Below, in pieces: positions 8,350 to 17,136 of a DNA stretch of 64,000 nt. The notes under the pieces are model-generated. The model ran no database searches, was not told the DNA's origin, and was given only the letters and a program-made list of their open reading frames with translations. Position numbers and translations under genes: made by a program. The DNA is taken from the NCBI RefSeq assembly GCF_018342475.1, contig NZ_JAEMUD010000004.1:1-64000 (forward strand), written 5' to 3'. How positions within the stretch are numbered: the stretch's first letter is position 1; every line of letters begins with the position of its first letter. This DNA is from Parachlamydia sp. AcF125 (GTDB lineage: Bacteria; Chlamydiota; Chlamydiia; Chlamydiales; Parachlamydiaceae).

Positions 8350-9435
8350 ATGCGCTTGCTTTTACTCCTTTGCACTTCCCTTATCTTTGCCCTTGGGCTG
8401 ATCATGATTTTTAGCACAACTTCTGCAGAAGTTTTGGATCACGATCTGCAACGCAGTACTCACCAAGCCTTAATCCGCCAAATGGCCTACTCCGCAGCGG
8501 GATTTGCGCTTGCTTTTGGTGTATGGAAAATAGGCTATCGCCATTTTTTAAAACATAGCCCCCTTTTTTTAGCGCTCTTCTCTTTTTTTTTAGTCATTAC
8601 CTTAATTCCTGGAATCGGGCGAGAGGTCAATGGATCTCGCCGATGGTTGGCAATTGGCAACTTAACTTTTCAACCTTCCGAATTTGTTAAGTATATTTTA
8701 CCAGCCTTTTTTATTGAACGGTTAATGGGACTTGAACGAGCCACCCTGTCTTTACAAGACTTTTTAAAATTGGCCGCCATCTGTGCCGTCCCTATTTTGC
8801 TAATTTTAGTGGAACCAAACAACGGAACTGCTGCTGTTATCGGGTTAACTCTCATTGCTCTCTGCCTCATCACACGCGTTCCCGTTAAATATTGGGCACT
8901 GCCTCTCATTTGCCTCTCTTTAATTGGAATTATTTCTGCCTATCACCTTTCTTATGTTTCTGCTCGATTAAAGGTTTATTTGGATCCAAGCTTTGATTTA
9001 CAGGGAAAAGGGCACCAACCCCACCAAGCTAAAATTGCAGCAGGATCGGGTCAGCTATTCGGAAAAGGTCCTGGAAATAGTTGGCAAAAATTGAGCTATC
9101 TTCCTGAGGCTCAAAATGACTACATCGCAGCCATTTTTGCCGAAGAGTTTGGGTTTGTTGGCATGCTAGTCTTGATTTCACTTTACATGTTTTTAGCTTA
9201 TTTAGGATTTGCCATCTCCAATCAAGCCCCAGATTTTGCAGGGTTTTATTTTGGGTCTGCAATCACCTTTTTAATCTGTTTTCAGGCATTTTTAAATCTA
9301 GGCGTTGTTTCAGGCTTAGTTCCAAGTACAGGCCTTAATTTACCTCTTTTTAGCCAAGGAGGAACCTCCTTGATTGCCAATCTGATGGGAATTGCACTTT
9401 TGTATAGCATATCGAAGCCTCCTATTCAGACATAA
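8350..9435 (+). CDS. ftsW: FtsW/RodA-type septal glycosyltransferase
   Basis: SEDS-family inner-membrane protein that polymerises lipid II during division. It is 361 aa with about ten hydrophobic helices. Family signatures are QPSEFVKYILPAF, NNGTAAVIGL, the AQNDYIAAIFAEEFGFVG loop carrying the essential Asp, and the C-terminal GLVPSTGLNLPLFSQGGTS. It begins 3 bases after the LysM gene. Its place in the murF-murD cluster favours FtsW over RodA. In Chlamydia murG and murC follow ftsW; here they do not, and the next gene is an unrelated glycosyltransferase-like protein. Confidence 0.94.
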   Translation: MRLLLLLCTSLIFALGLIMIFSTTSAEVLDHDLQRSTHQALIRQMAYSAAGFALAFGVWKIGYRHFLKHSPLFLALFSFFLVITLIPGIGREVNGSRRWLAIGNLTFQPSEFVKYILPAFFIERLMGLERATLSLQDFLKLAAICAVPILLILVEPNNGTAAVIGLTLIALCLITRVPVKYWALPLICLSLIGIISAYHLSYVSARLKVYLDPSFDLQGKGHQPHQAKIAAGSGQLFGKGPGNSWQKLSYLPEAQNDYIAAIFAEEFGFVGMLVLISLYMFLAYLGFAISNQAPDFAGFYFGSAITFLICFQAFLNLGVVSGLVPSTGLNLPLFSQGGTSLIANLMGIALLYSISKPPIQT

Positions 9436-9474
9436 AAGGGTCTTAATTCTTTTTCCAAAAATCCTTTATCTCGA

Positions 9475-9493
9475 AATGTAAATAAGGTACATT
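9475..9493. promoter_or_regulatory. Short inverted repeat upstream of glycosyltransferase gene
   Basis: AATGTA (9475-9480) and TACATT (9488-9493) form a dyad with a 7-base spacer in the 93-base gap between ftsW and the next gene. It could be an operator or simply AT-rich chance symmetry. Confidence 0.2.
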
Positions 9494-9528
9494 CCTTTTA
9501 AGTATAGATTAACTTTTTAGGAGCCGCT

Positions 9529-10707
9529 ATGTTGTCGAGAATTTGCCTTTTAACCAATTACAACCTCTATGAATCTAAACGCCACTTTACCCAAAAATTC
9601 GCGGAAGCTTTAAATCGACATCATATCGAAACCAAAATTATTGATGCTAACGAAGGGCCAATTGGAGCAGATATTATCTCTGCGATTCAACGCTTTGATC
9701 CCCACCTGACTTGCTCTTTCAATAGCATGATGCCTTTATCCCAAAACCGTTATTTGTGGGATCTATTGGAAATCCCCCATCTCTCGATTTTGGTAGATCC
9801 CGCTATCTATTCTGTGAGCTTAACAAATAGCCCTTATTCCATCCTTTCCTGTGTGGATCGTAATGACGTCAATTCGATGAAAGAATATCATTTCGATCGA
9901 ATCTTTTTTTGGCCCCACGCGGTCGAGAAAGAACTTGGATTGGAACCTGAGCAAAAAAAAGAATTCGATGTGGTATTTTTTGGAAGCTGTTATGACTATG
10001 AAAGCTTAAGAGCCTCGTGGAGACAGCGCAATCCAGAGGCCCTGAATGTCATCCTTGATGACGCCATTGATATGGTATTTTCCAACAACCAAATCTCTTT
10101 GGCAGATGCCTTGGTAAACGCTTGGAATCGCTCATTCCAAGATGCAGAAGGGATAGATTTTACCACTTTATTTTATTATCTCGACATGTACACGAGGGGG
10201 AAAGATCGAGTTGAGCTGATTCGATCGATTAAAGATGTGCCTGTGCATATTTTTGGAGAGCTTTCGCAAGACAACGCTGTCGGGGTGCTGGGTTGGCAGC
10301 AATATTTAGCCAACCAATCCAACGTCACCATTCATCCTTCTGTTTCCTTTCCTCAATCCTTTGACATTCTTAAAAAAAGCAAAATAAGCTTAAATAGCAT
10401 GCCCTTCTTCCGTGACGGAACGCATGAGCGAGTCTTTACAAGCCTTTGCTGCGGCGCTGTGCCTGTGACTAGCGAAAGTACCTATTTACGCGAAAGCTTT
10501 AAAGAGGGAAAACATCTTTTTTATTATCAATCTAAACACTGGAATGAAGTTCAAGACAAAATTCATAGCCTCTTAGCCGATGAGCCTAAACGGCAAGCTA
10601 TCAACCAACAAGGAAAAGAGCTTGTCTTGAGTGACCACACCTGGGATAAAAGGGTCGAACAACTCAAGCTTGCAATTGAACCTTTCCTCGAAAAGCTTTT
10701 ACAGTAG
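9529..10707 (+). CDS. Glycosyltransferase-like protein (CgeB/GT1-type C-terminal domain)
   Basis: 392 aa, no signal peptide. The N-terminal half has a Rossmann-like opening (RICLLTNYNLYES), and the second half has DVVFFGSCYD near residue 145 and ERVFTSLCCGAVPVTSES near 305-322. This combination resembles CgeB-like proteins and the glycosyl-transferase 1_2 domain, where the late motif binds the sugar nucleotide. Substrate is unknown; surface polysaccharide or a host target are both possible. The start has AGGAG 7 bases upstream. It is separated from ftsW by 93 bases and followed by a strong terminator, so it is probably its own unit or the operon end. Family assignment is by motif only. Confidence 0.65.
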   Translation: MLSRICLLTNYNLYESKRHFTQKFAEALNRHHIETKIIDANEGPIGADIISAIQRFDPHLTCSFNSMMPLSQNRYLWDLLEIPHLSILVDPAIYSVSLTNSPYSILSCVDRNDVNSMKEYHFDRIFFWPHAVEKELGLEPEQKKEFDVVFFGSCYDYESLRASWRQRNPEALNVILDDAIDMVFSNNQISLADALVNAWNRSFQDAEGIDFTTLFYYLDMYTRGKDRVELIRSIKDVPVHIFGELSQDNAVGVLGWQQYLANQSNVTIHPSVSFPQSFDILKKSKISLNSMPFFRDGTHERVFTSLCCGAVPVTSESTYLRESFKEGKHLFYYQSKHWNEVQDKIHSLLADEPKRQAINQQGKELVLSDHTWDKRVEQLKLAIEPFLEKLLQ

Positions 10708-10713
10708 AGAAAG

Positions 10714-10745
10714 AGGCTCCTCCTGGAGGAGCTCCTTTTCTTTTA
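10714..10745 (+). terminator. Rho-independent terminator after the glycosyltransferase gene
   Basis: GCTCCTCC / GGAGGAGC hairpin (10716-10732) followed by TCCTTTTCTTTT, 8 bases after the stop codon at 10707. It probably ends the murF-to-glycosyltransferase transcription unit. Confidence 0.75.
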
Positions 10746-11009
10746 ATCCTTCAGAAAAGGTCTTTACATCACCCGCCTCTTAGCTGCAAGCTAAATAGTT
10801 AAACCTGATCTAAGATAAAATTTCTCCGAAAAAGCAGGCTTCGTAAAATTTTCCGTAGTTTTTATTTTCTATTTGGGTAATTTTCGGAAAAACCTCTAAT
10901 GTGTGCCTCAAAACAGGTTAAAAAGGCACAGATTGACAATTTCAAGGCAAACAGAATCTTGCCGAAATGCTCATTGTAAAGTTTTTTAAAGAAAATAAGA
11001 CTGTAGCTT

Positions 11010-11300
11010 GATCCCTATTTGAAAAACTACACAAATTATGCAGAAGCTCGTTTAGACAATAATGCCGCCGAAAGAGCAATCCGACCTTTAGCAATTGGCC
11101 GGAAAAACTGGCTATTTGTAGGTAGTGAAGTTGGAGCTGAAGCTGCCGCCGTGGCGCTTTCCTTAATCTAAAGCTGCCGGTTTCTTCAAATCAATCCGCG
11201 GGATTATCTAGAAGATGCCATGAGGCGTCTTTTAGACTATCCTGCCGCTAAATTCCAAGATCTTCTCCCTGATAATTGGGCAAAAAATCGTTCCCTATAA
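11010..11300 (+). pseudogene. IS66-type transposase remnant (C-terminal end)
   Basis: Plus-strand frame through 11049-11300 reads [20 protein letters not shown] followed by WLFVGSE, then after one in-frame stop INPRDYLEDAMRRLLDYP and LLPDNWAKN before the natural stop at 11298-11300. These are the hallmark C-terminal motifs of IS66-family TnpC transposases, including the catalytic Glu of [10 protein letters not shown]. The rest of the gene is missing and an internal TAA interrupts it, so this is a scar. The about 260 bases between the terminator and this remnant hold nothing recognisable. Confidence 0.8.
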
Positions 11301-11425
11301 CTTAAATGTTGAGATTGGTTCAACCTGTGTCTTAGCTTACGCTTACATTTAAATACCAATTGCTAACACCTGAAAGTCTAAATAAAATGCATCATCTGCA
11401 TTGTTTTACTAATGCAGAGCAGACG

Positions 11426-11634
11426 ATGGGCTATGGATACAAATTGAATGTCGAATGGCCCTCAGACCCTATCACCCCATAAAGCATATCTGGCATAGAG
11501 GACAAACCGAGGGATTTTCCAGCTTTTACTCTAAATATTTAGAGACCAATACAACTCTTATTATACTCACAAATAATGTGCAACTAAAGGATGAAATTAA
11601 AAACATTGAAAAACACTTGATCGCTTTTGCTTGA
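11426..11634 (+). pseudogene. Serine hydrolase (beta-lactamase family) C-terminal remnant
   Basis: From the ATG at 11426 the frame reads MGYGYKLNVEWPSD and soon stops; in the neighbouring frame it continues WHRGQTEGFSSFYSKYLETN and ends TLIILTNN...LIAFA at 11634. GYG(W/Y), H-x-G-x-T-x-GFSS and the ILTNN strand are the usual C-terminal motifs of the PF00144 serine beta-lactamase-like hydrolases. The Ser-x-x-Lys part is absent and a frameshift separates the pieces, so this is a gene fragment. It sits directly after the IS66 scar, which suggests a shared deletion history. Confidence 0.6.
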
Positions 11635-11823
11635 AGAATCGATATGGCCTCGGGGTAAATGCGTTTTTTCAAAGGCCTTGATCATCTCCCACTTACCTAA
11701 TCCAAAGTTTTGAGTGTATCCATCCTCTCCTATTCTTAAGATCCCTTTCCGTTTTCCTGAAGAATGTCTATACGGATTAGCGCTGGAGAGAGGGAAGGCA
11801 AAAAATAATTGGGGTCATGTCTT

Positions 11824-12426
11824 TTAGGGGCGTCTTTGCCATAATTTAATCATTTTTGCATTCTCACCAAGGCATTTTGCCTTCTTAAAAGCAGCTTTAA
11901 TTGTCAAACTCTTAGTAAGATAAAAGTACAAAAACGTTACAGTAAATAATAAAAACGCATCACCATCGATGTAATTCTTCGCTCCTATATAAGCTTTAGC
12001 GCCTTTAGAAAGGAATTTTTCAGCAAAAGCTTGACTCCCTAAACAACAACCTGTGATGATAACAATTTGGTCGTCTAAGCTTAAAATTTCTTGCAAATCA
12101 CGAGGGGTTAATCCCTTACGATATAGCATATCTAACTCCAGCTCGGGGGCAAGTTCAGGGATCAATATCTCTTCTTTATTACCATGACAAGAAATTACAA
12201 CCATTTTGTGGAGGTAGTTCGAACCTTGAAGTAAAGAAATCAGATGATTAACATTTCCAATATAATGCATTCTTACCTGAACACCAAAAGCTTCAAGAAC
12301 CCCTCTTAAAGCAAAAGCTTCAATTTTATCGGAAATGACAATAATATCAGCAGCCCTGACTTGCTTTATATTTGTTACCATATACTTCCCAGTAGTGCTA
12401 AGCAGGTAATGCTCTAAGGCTTTCAT
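11824..12426 (-). CDS. Small caspase-fold (CHAT-like) putative cysteine protease
   Basis: 200 aa on the minus strand. Two conserved-looking blocks fit clan CD cysteine peptidases: a hydrophobic strand ending in His-Gly, MVVISCHGN (His81-Gly82), and a second strand ending in Cys, IVIITGCCLGSQAF (Cys127/Cys128). After them comes GAKAYIGAKNYIDGDAFLL and a long helical tail, which is the layout of CHAT domains. No signal peptide, no extra domain. Substrate unknown; it might be a host-directed effector, a stress or abortive-infection protease, or an inactive relative. There is no good ribosome site for the first ATG (12426); Met16 (12381) is an alternative. It stands alone among pseudogenes, yet its frame is intact, which argues for selection. 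Confidence 0.6.
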   Translation of the reverse strand: MKALEHYLLSTTGKYMVTNIKQVRAADIIVISDKIEAFALRGVLEAFGVQVRMHYIGNVNHLISLLQGSNYLHKMVVISCHGNKEEILIPELAPELELDMLYRKGLTPRDLQEILSLDDQIVIITGCCLGSQAFAEKFLSKGAKAYIGAKNYIDGDAFLLFTVTFLYFYLTKSLTIKAAFKKAKCLGENAKMIKLWQRRP

Positions 12427-12479
12427 TATAATGACAAATGAAATATTTTATCATACCGATATGGTTCTCTAATTTTTTT

Positions 12480-12730
12480 GAGAATGAGAGGGTCTTCCTT
12501 ACTAGCTTTGAGCATTTTTGCCTAAGAGTGCAGCTAAGACAAATGCCGTTCAGCGAAACTTTTTCTAGAAAGACACGCCTTACCAATCCTTTAGTGTGAT
12601 CTGATACCAGCTGGGGTTCTGCATCTTCTCCAAATTGCCTGCTGCATTCTAAGCATCAATAATTCTGTTTTCCAGACCTTGTGTGAACATTTTACTTAAT
12701 AAGACCGGACTGACAGTTTGGGCATTCCAT
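12480..12730 (-). pseudogene. IS1-type InsA-like zinc-ribbon transposase remnant
   Basis: From the ATG at 12728-12730 one minus-strand frame reads MECPNCQSGLIK, stop, HTRSGKQNY, stop, CLECSRQF, then LVRRVFLEKVSLNGIC. The two CxxC pairs and the HTRxGKQNYxCxxCxRQF pattern match the zinc-ribbon start of IS1-family InsA-like proteins, and the following LLLEKISLxGI-like stretch matches their helix-turn-helix part. Two in-frame stops and the loss of the catalytic half mark it as dead. Its distal end approaches the start of the caspase-fold gene. Confidence 0.65.
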
Positions 12731-13564
12731 AGCTTGACTTCTCGAGTCAGAAGAATCAGTTTACTTAGCCAACGCTTCTTAGAAAAGCATTACCTGTTTA
12801 GCACTAACAAAAATTGGCTCATTCTTACTTTTAGTTAGAACGATGACACCTTTGTTCAAAACGGACGTTACAGCTTAAATTTTATTCCCTAGTGTAAATG
12901 GGATGTTCAATTTATCCCAATCCAAAACTCTGAATGCGTCCAACCGCTCCCCTTCTTTAGCATACTTTTTTTATAGTCCCTGTTCTCACACTTACCTATG
13001 CAGCCGTTAGTTTTTTGTCCAATTTTAAGTTCTGAAACCCAAAATTTAAAGGTTGACGTTTTTCTCAATTTTAGAAATCTCGAATATTTCTCTAGCGGGA
13101 ACGGCTAAATTCCTTACCATGTTAGCAGTTATATAAAAATTTTGGCCTGCTTTTTCATGGCGGGCCACATATATGTTCAATAGAGCTCTCCCGAAATTAA
13201 GTTTTTTCAGGATTTATCATTTGGACTAGCCTAGTGAATTTTGGAAGAGGTCAAATATCCAAACAAAAAGAAAAACGTAAAATTTCGCGAATTTTTCCTT
13301 GTGTTGTTGAATAATGAAAGCAAAGAAAGAGGGGATATTTTTCACTTTCAGTAAAGAATGGCTAGGACTCTCTAATAAAAATTTTTGCCAAAATTTGAAT
13401 TAATGTGCGCATGGGAGAGGGTGCTAAGTGATACGGGAATAGGGTGAAATTGGCAATTTACCACAGAAGATACGTGTATAAAATTAAAAAATTAAGTCCA
13501 GCTTTTAAATAAAATTTAAGAAAAGCTTTTGTTAAAATGTACCAGCACTCTCTTTATAATATCC
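12731..13564. other. Decayed intergenic stretch
   Basis: About 830 bases with no intact gene. On the minus strand near 12830-12990 a coding-like run (YAKEGERLDAFRVLDWDKLN...) with one stop can be read, which I do not recognise; it may be another relic. The rest is AT-rich with no clear signal. Confidence 0.4.
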
Positions 13565-14137
13565 CTAAACATAGCGAGAATCAAAGCGAGAATCAAAGTG
13601 AGGCATAGAGCAAACCACAGCTTTTATGTCAGAAGGAACAGACAGCATAGGATTTTCCCGTAAGTAAAGCTCAAAATATTGACGATTTTTAATTTTAGCA
13701 AGAGCAATCTCATGCACAACTTGAGGTAAAACAGAAAATTGATTCCCTTCAAGCTCTATTCTGCGAAGTTTTCCAAGATGGATGAGGCTAGAAGGAAGAT
13801 CGGTGAGCTTATTGTTCATTAGCCTTAACTCTTCGAGTTCAGACAAGTAACCTACTGCTTCAGGTATTGCCGTTAAATCACAATGGGATAAATTTAATTT
13901 TTTTATTTTAGCAAGATATCCCGCCTTAGAAGAATGCTTGTTACCCTCTTTGACTAGATTGGCTATATCCCTTTGAAATCTTTCTTCATTTATCTTTTGC
14001 AAAAAAGAGAAAAGGTTACTTAATTTCTCTACCTGCTGCTCGGTAGAAGAACTTTCCGCTTCAGTAAGATTGTTTTCCTTGGAAAAGGAACCATCCCCTG
14101 GCCCTAACTGATCATTTAATTGCACTAGACTAGACAT
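13565..14137 (-). CDS. Leucine-rich-repeat protein, possible effector
   Basis: 190 aa. Residues 1-55 are polar and low-complexity (Ser/Glu/Gln), about 55-75 helical, then at least three leucine-rich repeats: IKKLNLSHCDLTAIPEAVGY, LEELRLMNNKLTDLPSSLIH and LRRIELEGNQFSVLPQVVHE, plus a weaker one with YLRENPMLSVP. There is no signal peptide or membrane helix. Bacterial LRR proteins of this type are often secreted into eukaryotic hosts, and expansions are known in amoeba-associated chlamydiae; the secretion route is inference. The start is well supported by AAGGAGG and AAAGGA upstream. The C-terminus ends FDSRFDSRYV, made by a 12-bp tandem duplication. Confidence 0.8.
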   Translation of the reverse strand: MSSLVQLNDQLGPGDGSFSKENNLTEAESSSTEQQVEKLSNLFSFLQKINEERFQRDIANLVKEGNKHSSKAGYLAKIKKLNLSHCDLTAIPEAVGYLSELEELRLMNNKLTDLPSSLIHLGKLRRIELEGNQFSVLPQVVHEIALAKIKNRQYFELYLRENPMLSVPSDIKAVVCSMPHFDSRFDSRYV

Positions 14138-14519
14138 ATTTTTTCCTTTACCTCCTTAATAGGAAATAAGCAGATTAATTTGAGTCAACATTTAGGAAAA
14201 GAAACTAGCAGTTCCCTTAAATATTTTTTTATTAGTTTAAACCTGTGCTAAAAAACCTGTGCTAAATTTAATACTCCCCAAAAATCGGACAGTTGAATAA
14301 AGTAATATTGGATTTATTATGTCTTATTTAATTTTATATCAATCATTATGAACTGAGATGTAATTTTATACAAATTTTGCATACTCGCTCCGGCAGCCAA
14401 GATTTTGGATGCATTCCAAAAGGGAAATATTCACAAGCAGAAGTGGACAACGCACGAGAGCATAGCCGAGAAAAAATGTATAAAGACCGCTATGAATTTA
14501 AAGAAAAGGGAAAATTTTA
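14138..14519. other. Gap upstream of the LRR gene, with coding-like relic
   Basis: Contains a tandem 14-bp duplication (14239-14266) and, at about 14380-14520 on the plus strand, an open run reading YSQAEVDNAREHSREKMYKD that ends in TAA just before the terminator. This looks like the tail of a lost gene, possibly a transposase, but I cannot place it. No other gene is seen. Confidence 0.35.
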
Positions 14520-14556
14520 AAACCATGTGCATTTCCTGCACATGGTTTTTTCTAAT
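14520..14556. terminator. Bidirectional terminator at topA 3' end
   Basis: Perfect 12-bp stem AAACCATGTGCA / TGCACATGGTTT (14520-14531 and 14537-14548) with loop TTTCC, immediately downstream of the topA stop on the minus strand. It is followed by TTTTTTCTAATTT on the plus strand and TTTT on the minus strand, so it can stop transcription either way. Confidence 0.8.
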
Positions 14557-17136
14557 TTATTCTTTTTTATGCACGTGTTTTGCCAAAGCAGCTGTCATTT
14601 TAAACATATCGATTGGCTCAGGTCCCCCAAACACCTTAGCTAGAGCGGCATCCGGATTGATCAGCCTTTTGTTTGTCGGATCTTGCAATTGATGGGCGCG
14701 AATATAGTCCCATACTTTTTTCATCACCTCTCCCCGGGCCATTTCGCTAGCCCCTACCACCTGGGCAAGTTCTGGAGAAAGAGTTTGTAAAGGCTGTAGC
14801 CTGGTTGCTCCTTTTTTCTCTTTCTTAACAGAGCTCTTTTTAGCTGACGAAGCTGTTCGTTTTTTAGCGGCTTCTTTTTTCCCTTTTCCCGCTTTCTTCA
14901 CATATGCCTTGCGCGGATGGTTGGGATATTTTTCTGGCAATTGTGACAACTCATTTACGATCACATCACATTCCGGAAATGTGGAACAAGAATAGAACGT
15001 TTTGCCAAAACGGGACTTGCGAGCCACCATATGGCCAGGACAACCTACCGCCACACAGGCGGGCATTTCGGCTGCAGGGATCACGGCCTCCCCTTTTTTA
15101 GGGATATTCACAATCCCTCTGCAATCTGGATATCGGGTACATCCTAAAAATGCGCCAAAACGGCCGTGCCGCACTTTCATGGCGGATTGACATTCGGGAC
15201 ATTTTTGGTCCCAATCAAAATCCGCGGCGTATTCATCCTTATTAAACGCGATCTCTTCGATAGGGGCTGAATAGTTGCATTCCGGATAGCGGGAACAGCC
15301 ATAAAAATACTTAGACTTTGACCAAACTTTTTGCAATTTAGCTCCGCAATTTGGGCAGTCGATCTCTGTCATCACTTTAGGAACAAAAGCCGACTTTTCC
15401 GCCTCTTCCAAAGTGGGCATAAATTTTCCCCAAAAATCTCGAATCAATCCTTTCCAATCTTGTTGGTTTTCGGCGATAAGCTCTAATCCATCTTCCATAG
15501 AGGCCGTAAACCCCACATTCATGATCTGTTGGAAATTGTTTTCCAACATTTGCACAATTACAACGCCGAGTTCAGTGGGTTTTAAGCGCCCATTTTCTTT
15601 GATGGTATAATCTCGGCTTTGAATTTTATTCATAATCGTGGCGTAAGTGGAGGGCCTTCCAATGCGGCATTTCTCCAGCTCTTTGACTAATGAAGCTTCC
15701 GTAAAGCGAGGAGGCGGACGGGTAAAAGCTTGCTCCGAGATCAATTCGATAAGCTGAAGAGATTGCCCTTCTTCTAAGTGGGGCAGCATACGCCCTTCTT
15801 CATTTTTAACTTCATCGTCTTCTTTTTCTTCATATAAGACGAGAAACCCTTGAAATTTCATCACAGAACCGGTGGCTCTAAGCAAAATTTCATCTCCCGC
15901 CGCAATATCGGCAGAAACGGTGTCATAAATCGCTGGCGCCATTTGGGAAGCAATAAAACGTTTCCAAATAAGTTCGTATAATAAAAATTGTTCTCTTGTT
16001 AAATAATTTTTAATATTTTCTGGCGAATGATTCAAACTTGTGGGACGAATGGCTTCATGTGCGTCCTGAGCACTTTTACTTGTAGAATAACTGCGCGTTT
16101 CGGCAGGCAAAAACTCTTTTCCATATTTATTCAAAATAAATTGGCGAGCTTCTTTTAAAGCCTCTGGGGCAATACGCACCGAATCTGTACGCATATAGGT
16201 AATTAAACCTTCCGAGCCTTCATTTCCTAAATCAACCCCTTCGTACAAGTTTTGCGCAATATTCATTGTTTTCGCAGAAGAAAATCCATAGTGGCGACTC
16301 GCTTCTTGTTGAAGGGTGGAAGTGATAAAAGGAGGAACTGGATTTCGTTTTTTTTCTTTGCGTTCCACCTTTACAACATAAAAAGACTGCGTTTTCATCC
16401 GGGCTAAGATGGCATCCGCTTTCTCTTTATTGTCGACAACCACCACCTCTTTGCCTTCTACAAGTTCCTTCTCGATACGCTTTCCCCCGATGGAATGGAG
16501 GTTGGCGCGAAAGTTTTTGGGCTCTTTTTCTGTCTTAAGGATAGCTCCTAGGTTCCAATATTCCACGGGTTTGAATATCTCAATGGCTTTTTCCCTATCC
16601 ACGACCATTTTCAAAGCGACAGACTGGACTCGACCCGCAGAGACAAAGCCTTCTTTTCCTCGTTGAATCCTTCGATTTAAGATAGGGGAAATTTTGTATC
16701 CCACAATGCGATCCAATAAACGGCGCGCCTGCTGGGCATTCACTAAGGCAAAATCAATTTCTCGCGGGGATTCGAGTGCTTTGATAACGGCTTCTTTAGT
16801 AATCGAGTTAAAAGAAACCCTTTTAATTCGGGTGGAATTAGGCAAAATTTGGGTAATATGCCAGGCAATTGCCTCTCCTTCCCGGTCGGGGTCAGGAGAA
16901 AGATACACTGTATCGACATTTTTAGCGGCTTTGCGCAAATTCGCGATGACTTTCTCTTTATCGGGCATAATGACATATTTAGGCTCAAAATCGTGATCAA
17001 CGTCGATTCCAAACTCTTTTTCAGGTAAGTCTCGAATATGCCCAATGGATGACTCAAATATATAGTTAGGACCGAGAAATTTCTTTAAGGTTTTGATTTT
17101 CGCGGGTGATTCCACGATGATCAAGGCTTTGCCCAT
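14557..17136 (-). CDS. topA: DNA topoisomerase I fused to SWIB domain
   Basis: Type IA topoisomerase that relaxes negative supercoils. The Toprim domain begins ALIIVESPAKIKTLKKFLG, with the metal site in SPDPDREGE (about 80-88); the catalytic Tyr314 lies in GLITYMRTDSVRI. Three C-terminal zinc-ribbon modules (CPNCG...CSRYPEC, CPECQ...CTRYPDC, CVAVGCPG...CSTFPEC) span about residues 590-730, then a Lys/Ala-rich linker, then a SWIB/MDM2-like domain at about 787-859 (MKKVWDYIRAHQLQDP, KRLINPDAALAKVFG). The TopA-SWIB fusion is a chlamydial hallmark; SWIB is otherwise a eukaryotic chromatin domain and its role here is unproven. Length 859 aa is full. Confidence 0.96.
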   Translation of the reverse strand: MGKALIIVESPAKIKTLKKFLGPNYIFESSIGHIRDLPEKEFGIDVDHDFEPKYVIMPDKEKVIANLRKAAKNVDTVYLSPDPDREGEAIAWHITQILPNSTRIKRVSFNSITKEAVIKALESPREIDFALVNAQQARRLLDRIVGYKISPILNRRIQRGKEGFVSAGRVQSVALKMVVDREKAIEIFKPVEYWNLGAILKTEKEPKNFRANLHSIGGKRIEKELVEGKEVVVVDNKEKADAILARMKTQSFYVVKVERKEKKRNPVPPFITSTLQQEASRHYGFSSAKTMNIAQNLYEGVDLGNEGSEGLITYMRTDSVRIAPEALKEARQFILNKYGKEFLPAETRSYSTSKSAQDAHEAIRPTSLNHSPENIKNYLTREQFLLYELIWKRFIASQMAPAIYDTVSADIAAGDEILLRATGSVMKFQGFLVLYEEKEDDEVKNEEGRMLPHLEEGQSLQLIELISEQAFTRPPPRFTEASLVKELEKCRIGRPSTYATIMNKIQSRDYTIKENGRLKPTELGVVIVQMLENNFQQIMNVGFTASMEDGLELIAENQQDWKGLIRDFWGKFMPTLEEAEKSAFVPKVMTEIDCPNCGAKLQKVWSKSKYFYGCSRYPECNYSAPIEEIAFNKDEYAADFDWDQKCPECQSAMKVRHGRFGAFLGCTRYPDCRGIVNIPKKGEAVIPAAEMPACVAVGCPGHMVARKSRFGKTFYSCSTFPECDVIVNELSQLPEKYPNHPRKAYVKKAGKGKKEAAKKRTASSAKKSSVKKEKKGATRLQPLQTLSPELAQVVGASEMARGEVMKKVWDYIRAHQLQDPTNKRLINPDAALAKVFGGPEPIDMFKMTAALAKHVHKKE

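Noticed and set aside
14405-14692. 95-codon plus-strand ORF overlapping the topA 3' end
   Set aside because: It runs through the bidirectional terminator and into topA antisense; no ribosome site or motif.
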